Shown in pieces: positions 47,427 through 56,112 of a stretch of 64,000 nt of DNA. Made by a program: the position numbers and the translations under genes. The stretch is from Gammaproteobacteria bacterium (GTDB lineage: Bacteria > Pseudomonadota > Gammaproteobacteria > Steroidobacterales > PWYM01), in contig RECU01000038.1 in assembly GCA_007693855.1 (NCBI GenBank), positions 1 to 64,000 on the forward strand, written 5' to 3'. The notes beneath the pieces were generated by a model. The model made no database searches and was not told the origin of the DNA. It saw only the letters and a program-made list of their open reading frames with translations. Position 1 is the first letter of the stretch. Each line of letters begins with the position of its first letter.

Positions 47427-48038
47427 ATGAGCTACCAGCTACCCGCGCTTGACTATGATCTGAAGGCCCTCGAGCCGCATCTCTCCAGCGAAATCCTCGA
47501 GCTGCACCACGGCAAGCATCATGCCGCCTACGTGGCCGGTGCCAACACCACGCTCGAGAAGCTGGCCGAGGCCCGCAAGGCCAAGGATTTTGGCAAGATC
47601 AACCAGCTCTCCAAGGACCTGGCCTTCCACCTCTCCGGCCACGTGCTGCACGCGCTGTTCTGGAAGAACCTCGGCCCGAATGGCGGCGGCGATCCGACCG
47701 GCGCGCTGGCCGAGCAGATCAACCGCGACTTCGGCTCACTCGACGGCTTCCGCGAGCAGTTCACCGCCGCGGCCATGGGGATCCAGGGCTCGGGCTGGGC
47801 CGCACTGTCCTGGGAGCCGATTGCCGGCCACCTGCTGGTCCACCAGGTCTATGACCACCAGACCAACTTCGGCCAGGGCACCACGCCGATCCTGGTGCTG
47901 GACATGTGGGAGCACGCCTTCTATCTGCAGTACCGCAACGTCAAGGCGGACTGGGTGAAGGGCTATTGGAACATCGTCAACTGGCAGGACGTGGGCGATC
48001 GTCTGGCCAAGGTCAGCAAGGGCCCTGCCGCCGTCTGA
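47427..48038 (+). CDS. sodA: Superoxide dismutase (Fe/Mn family), actinobacterial-like
   Basis: 203 aa. Iron/manganese ligands: H27 in LELHHGKHH, a His in [11 protein letters not shown], and Asp and His in [14 protein letters not shown]. Converts superoxide to oxygen and peroxide in the cytoplasm. Segments such as [29 protein letters not shown] and VYDHQTNF read more like mycobacterial SodA than E. coli SodB. Metal use (Fe, Mn or cambialistic) cannot be told. AGGAG precedes the ATG. Confidence 0.95.
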   Translation: MSYQLPALDYDLKALEPHLSSEILELHHGKHHAAYVAGANTTLEKLAEARKAKDFGKINQLSKDLAFHLSGHVLHALFWKNLGPNGGGDPTGALAEQINRDFGSLDGFREQFTAAAMGIQGSGWAALSWEPIAGHLLVHQVYDHQTNFGQGTTPILVLDMWEHAFYLQYRNVKADWVKGYWNIVNWQDVGDRLAKVSKGPAAV

Positions 48039-48061
48039 TCCGGGCCGCCCTGAGCGCCTCC

Positions 48062-48089
48062 AAAAAGCGGCCTGCGGGCCGCTTTTTTT
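48062..48089. terminator. Bidirectional intrinsic terminator
   Basis: AAAAAGCGGCC-TGCG-GGCCGCTTTTTTT. The A-run and T-run make it work for the sod gene and the convergent class V gene. Confidence 0.9.
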
Positions 48090-48110
48090 ATGCGTCCTAT
48101 TGTGGGTGAC

Positions 48111-49298
48111 TCACTGCAACAGGGCCCGCTCGCAGGCCAGCGCGTCGAGCAGGCGCGCGATGTCCTCGTCGTTGTTATAGAAGTGAAACGAAGCGCGCAC
48201 GTTGCCATCGCGGCAGGAGGTCACGATCCCGTGGCGCGCCAGCGCCGCCACCAGTGCCGCATCGTCACGGGCCCGGATCGCCACCGTCGCGCCGCGCCGC
48301 GCGGGCGCCGCCGGCGTGGCCACCGCCACCCCCTGGTCGGCCAGCGCCGCCAGGCATCGGGTCACCAGCGCCTCGACCCTGGCACCGATCGCCGCGAGCC
48401 CGATGTGATCGAGGATCGCCGCCCCGGCGGCGGCCGCCTGGAAGGCTGCGACGCCCGGGGTACCGGCCTCGAAACGGCGGGCATCAGGCGCCGGCGCATG
48501 CCGCGTGATGTCCATCGCCGCCACATCCGCCTGCGCCAGCCAACCGGTCGCCAGCGGCTCGAGCCCAGGCACCAGCGCATGACGCACGAACATGAAGCCC
48601 GTACCCGAGGTGCCGAGCAGGTACTTCATCATCCCGCCCACGGCAAAATCGACACCCAGCGCGGCGAGATCCAGCGGTTCCGCACCCACCGACTGATAAC
48701 AGTCCAGCAGCACGCGCGCGCCGCGGGCATGGGCCAGCTCGGCGATCGCCGGGATATCGAGGCGTGCGCCGTTGCGATAGCAGACGTGGGTCACGGCCAC
48801 CAACGCTGTGTGCTCATCGATCAGGCGTTCGAAATGCGCAAGCGGCACCTCGTCGCCCGCCGCCGTGGTCGGCACATGCACCACTTCGACGCCGCGACGG
48901 GCCTGGGCATGCCAGATCTGGGCGCTGGTCGGAAATTCGAAATCGCTGACCACCACCCGACGCCGGTCGCCGACGAAGTCGAGCGCACTGGCCAGACTGT
49001 TGAGCCCGGCCGAGGCCGAGGCGGTCAGCGCAAGCTCACCGGGCTTCACACCCAGCAGCCCGGCCAGCGAGGCCCGCAGGGCTTCGAGTCGGCCGAGCCA
49101 CAGTCCCCAGTCCGCCCCTTCGTGCATGCGCAGTTCGAGGTAGTCCTCGATGGCCGCGCGCACCGGCAGCGACAGGGCACCGCAGGAACCTGAGTTCAGA
49201 TAGGTCCGCCGCCCGAGCACGGGGAACTGCGCCCGCCAGCCTGCCCAATCGGCGGGTGCCGGCCAGGCGCTGCGTGACGGCCAGGTCTCGTGTCCCAC
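48111..49298 (-). CDS. Class V PLP-dependent enzyme (kynureninase/aminotransferase-like)
   Basis: 395 aa from the GTG at 49298, one base after the stop of the upstream gene; the 628-aa track ORF is an artefact of reading through it. Fold-type I: YLNSGSCGALS, TASASAGLNSLAS, HVCYRNGARLD, Asp199 in LLDCYQSVG for the PLP nitrogen, and GGMMKYLLGTSG with Lys225 for the Schiff base. It could be a kynureninase-, desulfurase- or lyase-like enzyme; kynureninase is suggested because its upstream partner is of the heme dioxygenase superfamily. The partner is tightly coupled. Confidence 0.88.
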   Translation of the reverse strand: MGHETWPSRSAWPAPADWAGWRAQFPVLGRRTYLNSGSCGALSLPVRAAIEDYLELRMHEGADWGLWLGRLEALRASLAGLLGVKPGELALTASASAGLNSLASALDFVGDRRRVVVSDFEFPTSAQIWHAQARRGVEVVHVPTTAAGDEVPLAHFERLIDEHTALVAVTHVCYRNGARLDIPAIAELAHARGARVLLDCYQSVGAEPLDLAALGVDFAVGGMMKYLLGTSGTGFMFVRHALVPGLEPLATGWLAQADVAAMDITRHAPAPDARRFEAGTPGVAAFQAAAAGAAILDHIGLAAIGARVEALVTRCLAALADQGVAVATPAAPARRGATVAIRARDDAALVAALARHGIVTSCRDGNVRASFHFYNNDEDIARLLDALACERALLQ

Positions 49299-49299
49299 C

Positions 49300-50496
49300 T
49301 CAGCCGACCTGCGCGGGCGGCTGCAGGGTAGCGCGCAACTGCGCGAGCTCGCGGTGACGGGTCGGGATGTCGTCCCGCGGCGCCGCCCGGCGCAGATCGC
49401 GCAGCCGCTCCAGTGCCGGCAGCAGCACGGACAGCGGCGGCCCGCTGGCGGTGACATCCCCCTGTGCGTCCTCGGGCAGCGTCTGGGCCGGCAGCTCGAT
49501 GAACCGGCGCACCAGCTGATCGTGGTGCTGGGTCGCGGTCTCGCCATGCCGGGCACAGACCTCGAGGTAGCGCGCGACCACCGCCTGGAACCAGGGTCGA
49601 TCGGCCGCCTCGGGTGCCGCGTCCAGCAGGGCGTCGAGCAGGCTGCGACGGCGCATGCAATCCCGCAGCCGCTGCTGGTCCTCGGGCAGCATGTAGAGAA
49701 ACTTGTCGACCAGCAGCTGCGAGTACTCGGGATGGTCGGCACGACACAGGCCGAGCAGCAGGTCGATCTCGTTGATCCCGGCGAAGTCGCCAGCGTTGGC
49801 GCCACGATAGACGTGCGGGCCGACCCGGTAGGGCTTGAGGTAAGGCCGTACGCAGTAGAAGAACCGGTCGACGTCCAGCGCGGCGAACAGCGCCTCATTG
49901 CTACGCTGGACATCAACGAGCGCCGCGGCGGTGTCGTCGAGCAGCTGCAGCACCGCGGGATGGGAGATGCCCATCGGCAGGATGCGGACCAGCGCATCGG
50001 CTGCCCGCTTGTAGGCCAGAATGCCGCGGGTGTTGTAGTCGAAAAAGACCCGCTCAGCCTCCAGCCGCGTGAAGCGCTTGTAGATGCCGTCCCGGGCTGG
50101 ATTGTGGGTGGTGAGGTGGCTGGTGGCGAAGCGCGGCGTCACGCCCAGCGAGGCGCCGAGGTGCAGCGCCAGTGCCGAGGCGGCCTGCAGCGGCGAGTTT
50201 TGCGCCTGCGCCGGGTCGCTCAACCCATGCCGGCGACAGGCCGCCATGAACATGCCCAGATTCCCCAGCAGGTCGAAGGCCGCTTCGAAGCCTTCATCGG
50301 TATTGCCCTCGGCGAGCAGCCGGGACACGTGGACATGGCCGCTCTCCAGCAGCTCCTGACGCAGCGCCTCCCCTTCGGCAGGAATCACGTTGCGGTCCGC
50401 CTGGGCGAAATACAGTTCCTCGAGCTCGGAATTGATATCAACGAAGCGGTCACGGATCCAGTCGTCGAACGCGCGGGCATTGGGTGTCATGTGCAT
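49300..50496 (-). CDS. PrnB/DUF1864-like heme-dependent oxygenase family protein
   Basis: 398 aa, helical, no signal. Features shared with PrnB of pyrrolnitrin synthesis: THNPARDGIYKRFTRL, YLKPYRVGPHVYRGANAGD, EIDLLLGL and a His-rich helix TATQHHDQLVRRF (H324/H325) where the heme-binding His is expected. These place it near the TDO/IDO/PrnB histidine-ligated heme-dependent aromatic oxygenase superfamily (DUF1864). PrnB acts on a tryptophan-derived substrate. The pairing with a class V PLP enzyme, 1 bp apart, points to amino acid or indole chemistry. Heme binding is unproven. Confidence 0.75.
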   Translation of the reverse strand: MHMTPNARAFDDWIRDRFVDINSELEELYFAQADRNVIPAEGEALRQELLESGHVHVSRLLAEGNTDEGFEAAFDLLGNLGMFMAACRRHGLSDPAQAQNSPLQAASALALHLGASLGVTPRFATSHLTTHNPARDGIYKRFTRLEAERVFFDYNTRGILAYKRAADALVRILPMGISHPAVLQLLDDTAAALVDVQRSNEALFAALDVDRFFYCVRPYLKPYRVGPHVYRGANAGDFAGINEIDLLLGLCRADHPEYSQLLVDKFLYMLPEDQQRLRDCMRRRSLLDALLDAAPEAADRPWFQAVVARYLEVCARHGETATQHHDQLVRRFIELPAQTLPEDAQGDVTASGPPLSVLLPALERLRDLRRAAPRDDIPTRHRELAQLRATLQPPAQVG

Positions 50497-50631
50497 AGGT
50501 CATCCGGGTGCGCCGCCGATAGGCAGGCGCCGTCTGTAGGCGAGACAGCACTCTAGCAGCTACGCCTGGCAGGAACCCTGCAAGATCAACCATGAAATGA
50601 CGTAAATTGAGTGGAATCCTGCGCCAGAAGC

Positions 50632-51789
50632 TTAAAAAGCTGATTTTCCGGTCAGTGCCTGACCCACCACGAGCTGGTGGACGGTCTCCGTGCCTTCATA
50701 GGTGATCACGCTCTCAAGGTTCAACATGTGCCGGATGGCCTGGTGGCAGCTGGTGATGCCGGCCGCGCCGAGCAGGTCGCGACACTCGCGTGCCACCGCC
50801 AGCGCCATGCGCACGTTGTTCCACTTGGCGAGCGACACCTGCACGGGGGACAGTTCGCCGGCCTGCTTCAGCCGGCCGAGGTGCAGGGCCAGCAGCCTTG
50901 CGGTCGCGAGCTGTCGCGCCATGTCGGCCAGCCGCTGCTGCACGGACTGGGTGTGCGCCAGCGGGCGGCCGAACAGTTGACGATCGCCGGTATAGGCCAG
51001 ACTTTCGGTCAGGCAGGCCGCCGCTGCACCGGTCGCGCCCCAGCAGATTCCGTAACGCGCCTCGGTGAGGCAGCTGAGCGCGGCGCGAAGCCCCAGCGCG
51101 CCCGGCAGCCGCTGCTCTTCCGGCACGCGCACGGCGTCGAGATGCAGTGTCGAGGTCACCGCCGCCCGCAGGCTGTACTTGCGGCCGATGTCCGTGGCGG
51201 TGAACCCGGGGGTGCCCCGCTCCACCAGAAAGCCCCGGACACCCTCTTCGCTCCTCGCCCACACCAGTGCGCAGTCGGCAATCGAGCCGTTGCTGATCCA
51301 GGTCTTGCTGCCGTCGAGGATCCAGTCGCTGCCATCGCGGCGCGCCCGCGTGCGCATGTTCGCCGGGTCCGAACCGCCCTCGGCCTCGCTCAGACCAAAA
51401 CAGCCGATCGCCTCGCCACGCGCCAGGGCCGGCAGCCAGCGCGCCTTCTGCGCCTCCGACCCGTACGCATGGATCGGCCACATGACCAGGCTGGACTGCA
51501 CCGACACGAAGCTTCGCAATGCCGAGTCGCCGCGCTCGATTTCCTGGCAGATCAGCCCATAGGCGACGGGACCGAGACCCGGGCAGCCCCAGCCCGCCAG
51601 GCTGCTGCCGAGCAGCCCGAGTTCCGCCATGGGCCTGACGAGTTCCCGCGGAAACCGTCCGGCATCGAAGGCCTCGCCGATGATCGGCAGGACTTCGGCG
51701 GAGACGAAGCGTGCAACGCTGTCTTCCACCGCGCGCTCTTCATCGCTGAGCTGCCCACGGACATCGAGCAGATCGAGCGGATCGCCCAC
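50632..51789 (-). CDS. Glutaryl-CoA dehydrogenase-like acyl-CoA dehydrogenase
   Basis: 385 aa from a GTG. The segments LRSFVSVQSSLVM (Arg in the position that binds the substrate carboxylate), GCFGLSEAEGGSDP, DGSKTWISNGSIAD, ARYGICWGA and TYEGTETVHQ (Glu365 base) match glutaryl-CoA dehydrogenase, which oxidises and decarboxylates glutaryl-CoA to crotonyl-CoA. There is no lysine-degradation gene nearby; a related substituted dicarboxylyl-CoA is possible. It starts 7 bp after the amidohydrolase stop. Confidence 0.85.
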   Translation of the reverse strand: MGDPLDLLDVRGQLSDEERAVEDSVARFVSAEVLPIIGEAFDAGRFPRELVRPMAELGLLGSSLAGWGCPGLGPVAYGLICQEIERGDSALRSFVSVQSSLVMWPIHAYGSEAQKARWLPALARGEAIGCFGLSEAEGGSDPANMRTRARRDGSDWILDGSKTWISNGSIADCALVWARSEEGVRGFLVERGTPGFTATDIGRKYSLRAAVTSTLHLDAVRVPEEQRLPGALGLRAALSCLTEARYGICWGATGAAAACLTESLAYTGDRQLFGRPLAHTQSVQQRLADMARQLATARLLALHLGRLKQAGELSPVQVSLAKWNNVRMALAVARECRDLLGAAGITSCHQAIRHMLNLESVITYEGTETVHQLVVGQALTGKSAF

Positions 51790-51796
51790 TGCGGGA

Positions 51797-53059
51797 CTAT
51801 TCCCAGTCGTGGCGGTAGACCTGGCCGCCCTTCATCACGAAGCCTATGCTGCGCAGCGCCGAGATGTCCGCAAGCGGATCGCCTTCGATGGCCACGATGT
51901 CGGCATGCTTGCCCGGAGACAGCGAACCGATACTGTCGTCCATGCCGAGCATACGGGCCGATGCCAGCGTCGCCGAGCGCAACGCCTGCAGCGGTGTCAT
52001 TCCCGCCTCGACGTAGTACTCCGCCTCGCGCACGGTGGCGGTGGTGCCATCATTGGGCTCATAGGGAAACTGGTCGGTGCCGAGCGCGATGTTCACACCC
52101 TCCTCGACGGCCATCTCCAGGGCACGCCAGTGGTCCTGCCCCACTTCATAGACGCGGGCCATGTACCACGGCGGTGAACCGATGCGCTCGAAGAAATCGA
52201 AACTGGCCGGCTGGCTGACCACGATGGTGGGCACGTACCACGTCCCGCGCTCGGCCATCAGCTGCAGGGTCGGACGCTGCAGGAAATAGCCGTGCTCGAC
52301 CCCGTGCACCCCCAGCTCGACGGCCTCGCGGGTGGCATGATCCGAACCCGAGTGTGCCGTGACCTTGATGCCATGGCGCTCGGCGATGTCCACCACCGCC
52401 GAGATCTCGTCTGGCGTCATCAGGCCCTGGCCGATACCGCCCACCGGCGTGGCGATCCCCCCGGAGATGGCGATCTTCAGCCACTGCGCCCCTGCGCGAA
52501 CCTGCAGGCGCGCAGCCTTGCGCATCTCGTAGGGCCCGTCGTAGTGCGTACCCATGCTCGCCCCGTGGCCCCCGGTGATGTTGAGCATCTCGCCGGAGGA
52601 GACGATGCGCGGCCCTGGCAGGACCCCACGATCGATCGCCCGCGCCAGCGCGATGTCGGCATGACGCCGGTCACCGGGCTGGCGGATCGTGGTCACCCCG
52701 GCGTAGAGGCTCTGGCGCGCGTTGTCGGCCATGCGCAGCACCAGCTGCGCATCGCTCTCGGTAGCATGCTCCGCGGCCATGAGCCCGGGCAGGATCAGGC
52801 CAAGATGGACATGCATGTTCATCAGGCCTGGAATCAGCCATTTGCCCTCGAGATCGATACGCTCGGCATCTTCCGGCACCGGTGTCTCGGCCGCCGGCCC
52901 CGCGGCGGTGATCCGTCCGTCACGGATCACCACCACGGCATCGGGGATCACCTGACCCTCGATGACATCGACCAGCGCCGCACCGACAATGGCGCGGGTC
53001 TCGCCAGCGAGCAGCGGCTGACAGACCAGACACGCCGCGAGCAGCAGCAGTATTCTCAT
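51797..53059 (-). CDS. Exported amidohydrolase (prolidase/imidazolonepropionase-like)
   Basis: 420 aa. Signal peptide (LLLLAACLVCQPLLAG), then a TIM-barrel amidohydrolase: NMHVHLG for the HxH metal pair, WLKIAISGG bridging Lys, VTAHSGSD and GVEHGY His ligands, LGTDQFPYEP Asp. C-terminal SLSPGKHADIVAIEGDP is standard. Periplasmic enzymes of this group cleave Xaa-Pro dipeptides or cyclic amides. It starts 13 bp after the TonB receptor stop, so the imported substrate may be its target. Confidence 0.9.
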   Translation of the reverse strand: MRILLLLAACLVCQPLLAGETRAIVGAALVDVIEGQVIPDAVVVIRDGRITAAGPAAETPVPEDAERIDLEGKWLIPGLMNMHVHLGLILPGLMAAEHATESDAQLVLRMADNARQSLYAGVTTIRQPGDRRHADIALARAIDRGVLPGPRIVSSGEMLNITGGHGASMGTHYDGPYEMRKAARLQVRAGAQWLKIAISGGIATPVGGIGQGLMTPDEISAVVDIAERHGIKVTAHSGSDHATREAVELGVHGVEHGYFLQRPTLQLMAERGTWYVPTIVVSQPASFDFFERIGSPPWYMARVYEVGQDHWRALEMAVEEGVNIALGTDQFPYEPNDGTTATVREAEYYVEAGMTPLQALRSATLASARMLGMDDSIGSLSPGKHADIVAIEGDPLADISALRSIGFVMKGGQVYRHDWE

Positions 53060-53072
53060 ACCCGAGCCTCCG

Positions 53073-55376
53073 TTACAGCCGCACCGTCAGGCGTACCCCG
53101 TAGTTGCGGAAAGACGGCACGACATGCAGTCCGCCAAAGAAGGCTTTCTGGTAGGAGTTGGTGAAGAAATTGTTGTCGAACACGTTCTCCACGTAGGCGC
53201 TCACATCCCAGCGCTCGGTACGGATCCCTGCGCGCAGGTTCACCTGGTTGAAGCCCGGCACCTCCCAGGGGAAGCCTTCACGGACCAACGAGTTGATGTT
53301 GGCCACGTTGCGGCTGCGCGCAAACCACTCGCCACGCACGTAGGCGTCGTTGCCGTTGCCAAGCTCGAAGTTGTACTGGGCATCGGCGTTGGCGGTCAGC
53401 CGCGGGGCGTTCGGGATCCGACGGTCGGTGAGGTCGACGAACTGGCCGTCGATGAACGCGCCATCGAAGCTGTCGAACTTGGCGCTCAGATAGCCCACGC
53501 CGAGACCCACCACCAGGTTGTCGGTCACCAGTGCCAGGGCATCGACCTCGACGCCGTAGTTGCGTGCTTCGGCCGCATTGAGAATCGCGGCAATGAAGGC
53601 GATGTTGCCGTCCGGACGCTGCACACCAACGGCAGTGTTCACCTGCATGTCTTTCCAGTCCATGTAGAAGGCTGCAGCGTTCAGGCGCAGGCGCCGATCG
53701 AACAGCTCCGACTTGACACCGATCTCGTAGCTCCAGACCGTCTCCTCGTCGAAATCCTCACGCTCGCCTGCGCCCGCCAGCGCGATGTTCGTCTGGATAC
53801 CGCCGCTCTTGTAGCCCCGCGCCACGCTGCCATAGACGTTGATGTCGTCGCTCAGCGCGAAGGTCAACGCCGCCGAGGGCGAGAAGTCCGTGTAGCGGGT
53901 CGAGCCCTCGGCAAAGGCGGTGATTACGGGAGGATCACCGGAGGTGCGGAAGGTCAGCGAGTCGATCTCGTCGCGGGTCACGCGGGCGCCGAGCTTCAGC
54001 GACAGCTGATCGGTGATGTCGTAGAACAGCTCGCCGAAAACGGCATAGCTTTCGAACTCGCCGTTTGACCCCGAAGAGGTCACCTGCTGTCCGGGGAAAA
54101 ACGGCAGCCTGCTCACGAACTCATTGCCCGGATCGTTCGGATCGAAGGCGTTGCCGGCGAAGGTGAACTGGTCCTGGCTGCCGCGATCGCGCGCGTAGAT
54201 CACGCCGGCCGTCCAGTTCAGCGGGCCGTCGAGCGCCGAGACCAGGCGGAACTCCTGGGTGAAGGAGTCACGGAACAGCGGCTTGGTTTCAAAGAAAGCA
54301 TCGACGCTGCCGCCATCGATATCACCGCGCAGGAACTCGTCCTTGTCGATGTAGCCGGTGATGCTGATCAGCGAGAGATCATCCCAGTCGTACTGGGCGC
54401 GCGCCATCAGGTAATAGAACTTGTTGCCGACGCTCTGGCCGCGGTTGAAGTTCACCCGATTGCGGTTCTCGGGGAAAAAGCCCACGCCGTCGGGATTGGC
54501 CTCCGGCCCGAACAGGAAGGCACCGAAGGTGGACATCACGCCCGAGGGGACGCCTTCGCGCATGCCGACTTCCTCGTCGACATAGGTGCCGCTGACATCC
54601 AGGGTGAAGCGCTCGCTGGGCGTCCAGCGTACCGTGCCGCGCAGATACTGGTACTTGGAATCGTTGCCGCCACCGATGGGGTTGATATTGCGGATGTGGC
54701 CATCGGTCTGGGCGAACTTGCCGGCGAAGCGCACGGCCAGCGTGTCTTCGATGATCGGCACGTTGAGCACCGACTCGACATCGATGGAATTGAACCGCGC
54801 GTAGCCTACCGAGTTCTCCATGAACAGCTCGTTGTCAGGCTTGCGGGTCACCAGGTTGATCGCGCCACCGACCGCATTGCGGCCGAAGCCGGTGCCCTGC
54901 GGACCCCGCAGCACCTCGATGCGCTCCATGTCCAGGATCGGTGGGTTGACGGTCGCCTGGACCACGTTGAACTCGTCGACATAGAAGCCGAAGGACTGGG
55001 GGCGCACATCGATATCGCGCGAGACCTGGTTGGTCACCCCGCGGATACTGAGCTCACGGCGGTCGCGCGAACCTTCCTGGATGAAGCTCACGTTGGGTGT
55101 CCGGAAGAAGAAATCATCCACGCCCTGGATGTTCGAGAGCGTGATGTCTTCGGCCGTGAAGGCCGTGAGGCTGATCGGCACGTCCTGCGCCACGTCTTCG
55201 CGCCGCTGGGCGGTGACCACCACCTCGTCGAGCACCCGCGCGCCCTGCTGGGCGTTCGCGGGCACCTGCCAGCCGGCAGCCAGCAGCGTGACGCCGCAGA
55301 GTGCGGCGACCTGGCGTCTGAGGTGACGACGGCCGTCGCTGACGGCGGGCGGGGTGGACTCCTGGATGTTGCTCAC
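53073..55376 (-). CDS. TonB-dependent receptor
   Basis: 767 aa from a GTG at 55376 that follows GGAGAGAGAAACC; the upstream ATG at 55400 lacks a ribosome site. Long N-terminal leader with Arg-rich RRHLRRQ then a hydrophobic signal ending PANAQQ. TonB box LDEVVVTAQRR, plug with RGVTNQVSRD and RGPQGTGFGRNAVGGAINLV, then a beta-barrel ending in FRNYGVRLTVRL. Groups with receptors of the oligomer/steroid type, not siderophore. Operon: NTF2-like, receptor, amidohydrolase, ACAD. Confidence 0.92.
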   Translation of the reverse strand: MSNIQESTPPAVSDGRRHLRRQVAALCGVTLLAAGWQVPANAQQGARVLDEVVVTAQRREDVAQDVPISLTAFTAEDITLSNIQGVDDFFFRTPNVSFIQEGSRDRRELSIRGVTNQVSRDIDVRPQSFGFYVDEFNVVQATVNPPILDMERIEVLRGPQGTGFGRNAVGGAINLVTRKPDNELFMENSVGYARFNSIDVESVLNVPIIEDTLAVRFAGKFAQTDGHIRNINPIGGGNDSKYQYLRGTVRWTPSERFTLDVSGTYVDEEVGMREGVPSGVMSTFGAFLFGPEANPDGVGFFPENRNRVNFNRGQSVGNKFYYLMARAQYDWDDLSLISITGYIDKDEFLRGDIDGGSVDAFFETKPLFRDSFTQEFRLVSALDGPLNWTAGVIYARDRGSQDQFTFAGNAFDPNDPGNEFVSRLPFFPGQQVTSSGSNGEFESYAVFGELFYDITDQLSLKLGARVTRDEIDSLTFRTSGDPPVITAFAEGSTRYTDFSPSAALTFALSDDINVYGSVARGYKSGGIQTNIALAGAGEREDFDEETVWSYEIGVKSELFDRRLRLNAAAFYMDWKDMQVNTAVGVQRPDGNIAFIAAILNAAEARNYGVEVDALALVTDNLVVGLGVGYLSAKFDSFDGAFIDGQFVDLTDRRIPNAPRLTANADAQYNFELGNGNDAYVRGEWFARSRNVANINSLVREGFPWEVPGFNQVNLRAGIRTERWDVSAYVENVFDNNFFTNSYQKAFFGGLHVVPSFRNYGVRLTVRL

Positions 55377-55441
55377 GGTTTCTCTCTCCAACTGAAGCAT
55401 GATGGGATGCGATAGGGCTGCCCGGGCAGCGCGAAGCTTGC

Positions 55442-55906
55442 TTAAGGTGCCGGCGTGCCGACGAAATTGATCAGGGCGATCCGCCCGTCGGTGATCAGCG
55501 CGTAGCCGACCACGCGCTCCCGGTGTTCCACGCCGTCACGACGCGAGTGCACCAGGTGCGAGGTGAAGGTCCGGGAGCCTGCGGAAAACCCCTGGTCGAA
55601 CGGCAGTTCGATTTCCACCGCCTCGGTGGCCGCCTGGATATTGCGGAAATGGCGGGCAAGCGCAACGGGGCCCACGCCGCGCAGGTTACCGTTGATGATC
55701 ATCACCGCGTCTTCGGTGTAATAGCGGGCAAAGGCCTCCGGGGTGAAGCCTTCAGGATCCTGATAGGCCTCGTTCCACCACTCGAACATCGCCTCGAGCA
55801 CCCGGCCCGGGTCTTCCTCGGCGCGCGCACTACCGAGCGACAGCAGCGACAGCAGCGACAGCAGCAGCACCAGCCACACTGCCCGCCATGCGAGTTTTCC
55901 ATCCAT
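55442..55906 (-). CDS. NTF2/SnoaL-like exported protein
   Basis: 154 aa from the ATG at 55906 after GGGAGTGGG; the track start is 64 codons early. Signal peptide (AWRAVWLVLLLSLLSLLSLGSARA). The mature NTF2-like domain begins MFEWWNEAYQDPEGF and is nearly the same as the N-terminal domain of the divergent 736-aa protein at 56113. No known catalytic residues. A steroid-isomerase-like or ligand-binding role is possible. Head of the minus-strand operon with the receptor. Confidence 0.82.
   Translation of the reverse strand: MDGKLAWRAVWLVLLLSLLSLLSLGSARAEEDPGRVLEAMFEWWNEAYQDPEGFTPEAFARYYTEDAVMIINGNLRGVGPVALARHFRNIQAATEAVEIELPFDQGFSAGSRTFTSHLVHSRRDGVEHRERVVGYALITDGRIALINFVGTPAP
55731..55780 (-). 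repeat. 50-bp perfect inverted repeat, copy in the NTF2-like gene
   Basis: The reverse complement of this segment equals 56218-56267 exactly over 50 bp, with partial similarity on both sides. It encodes the EWWNEAYQDPEGFTPEAF region of the NTF2-like domain. Confidence 0.95.
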
Positions 55907-56112
55907 GAATCCCACTCCCTGCCGAGAATTCCGGCTGCGTCCCCTGCCGCCAGGGGCTGTCGCAGCCTGCCAACAGTGCGCTAGCAAACAACAAAAGCTG
56001 GCATTACGCAATCCGGATCGCGAGAATCTCGGCGAGGGAGACCCATCCGCTCCACGAGGAGGACGCAGCAGCGATTCCGCGTGGCGCGTGAACAACACTC
56101 ACGGAGGACATC

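Noticed and set aside
48111-49997. Apparent 628-aa fusion of class V enzyme with an N-terminal domain
   Set aside because: N-terminal part is the PrnB-like gene in the wrong frame; a GTG at 49298 is the fitting start.
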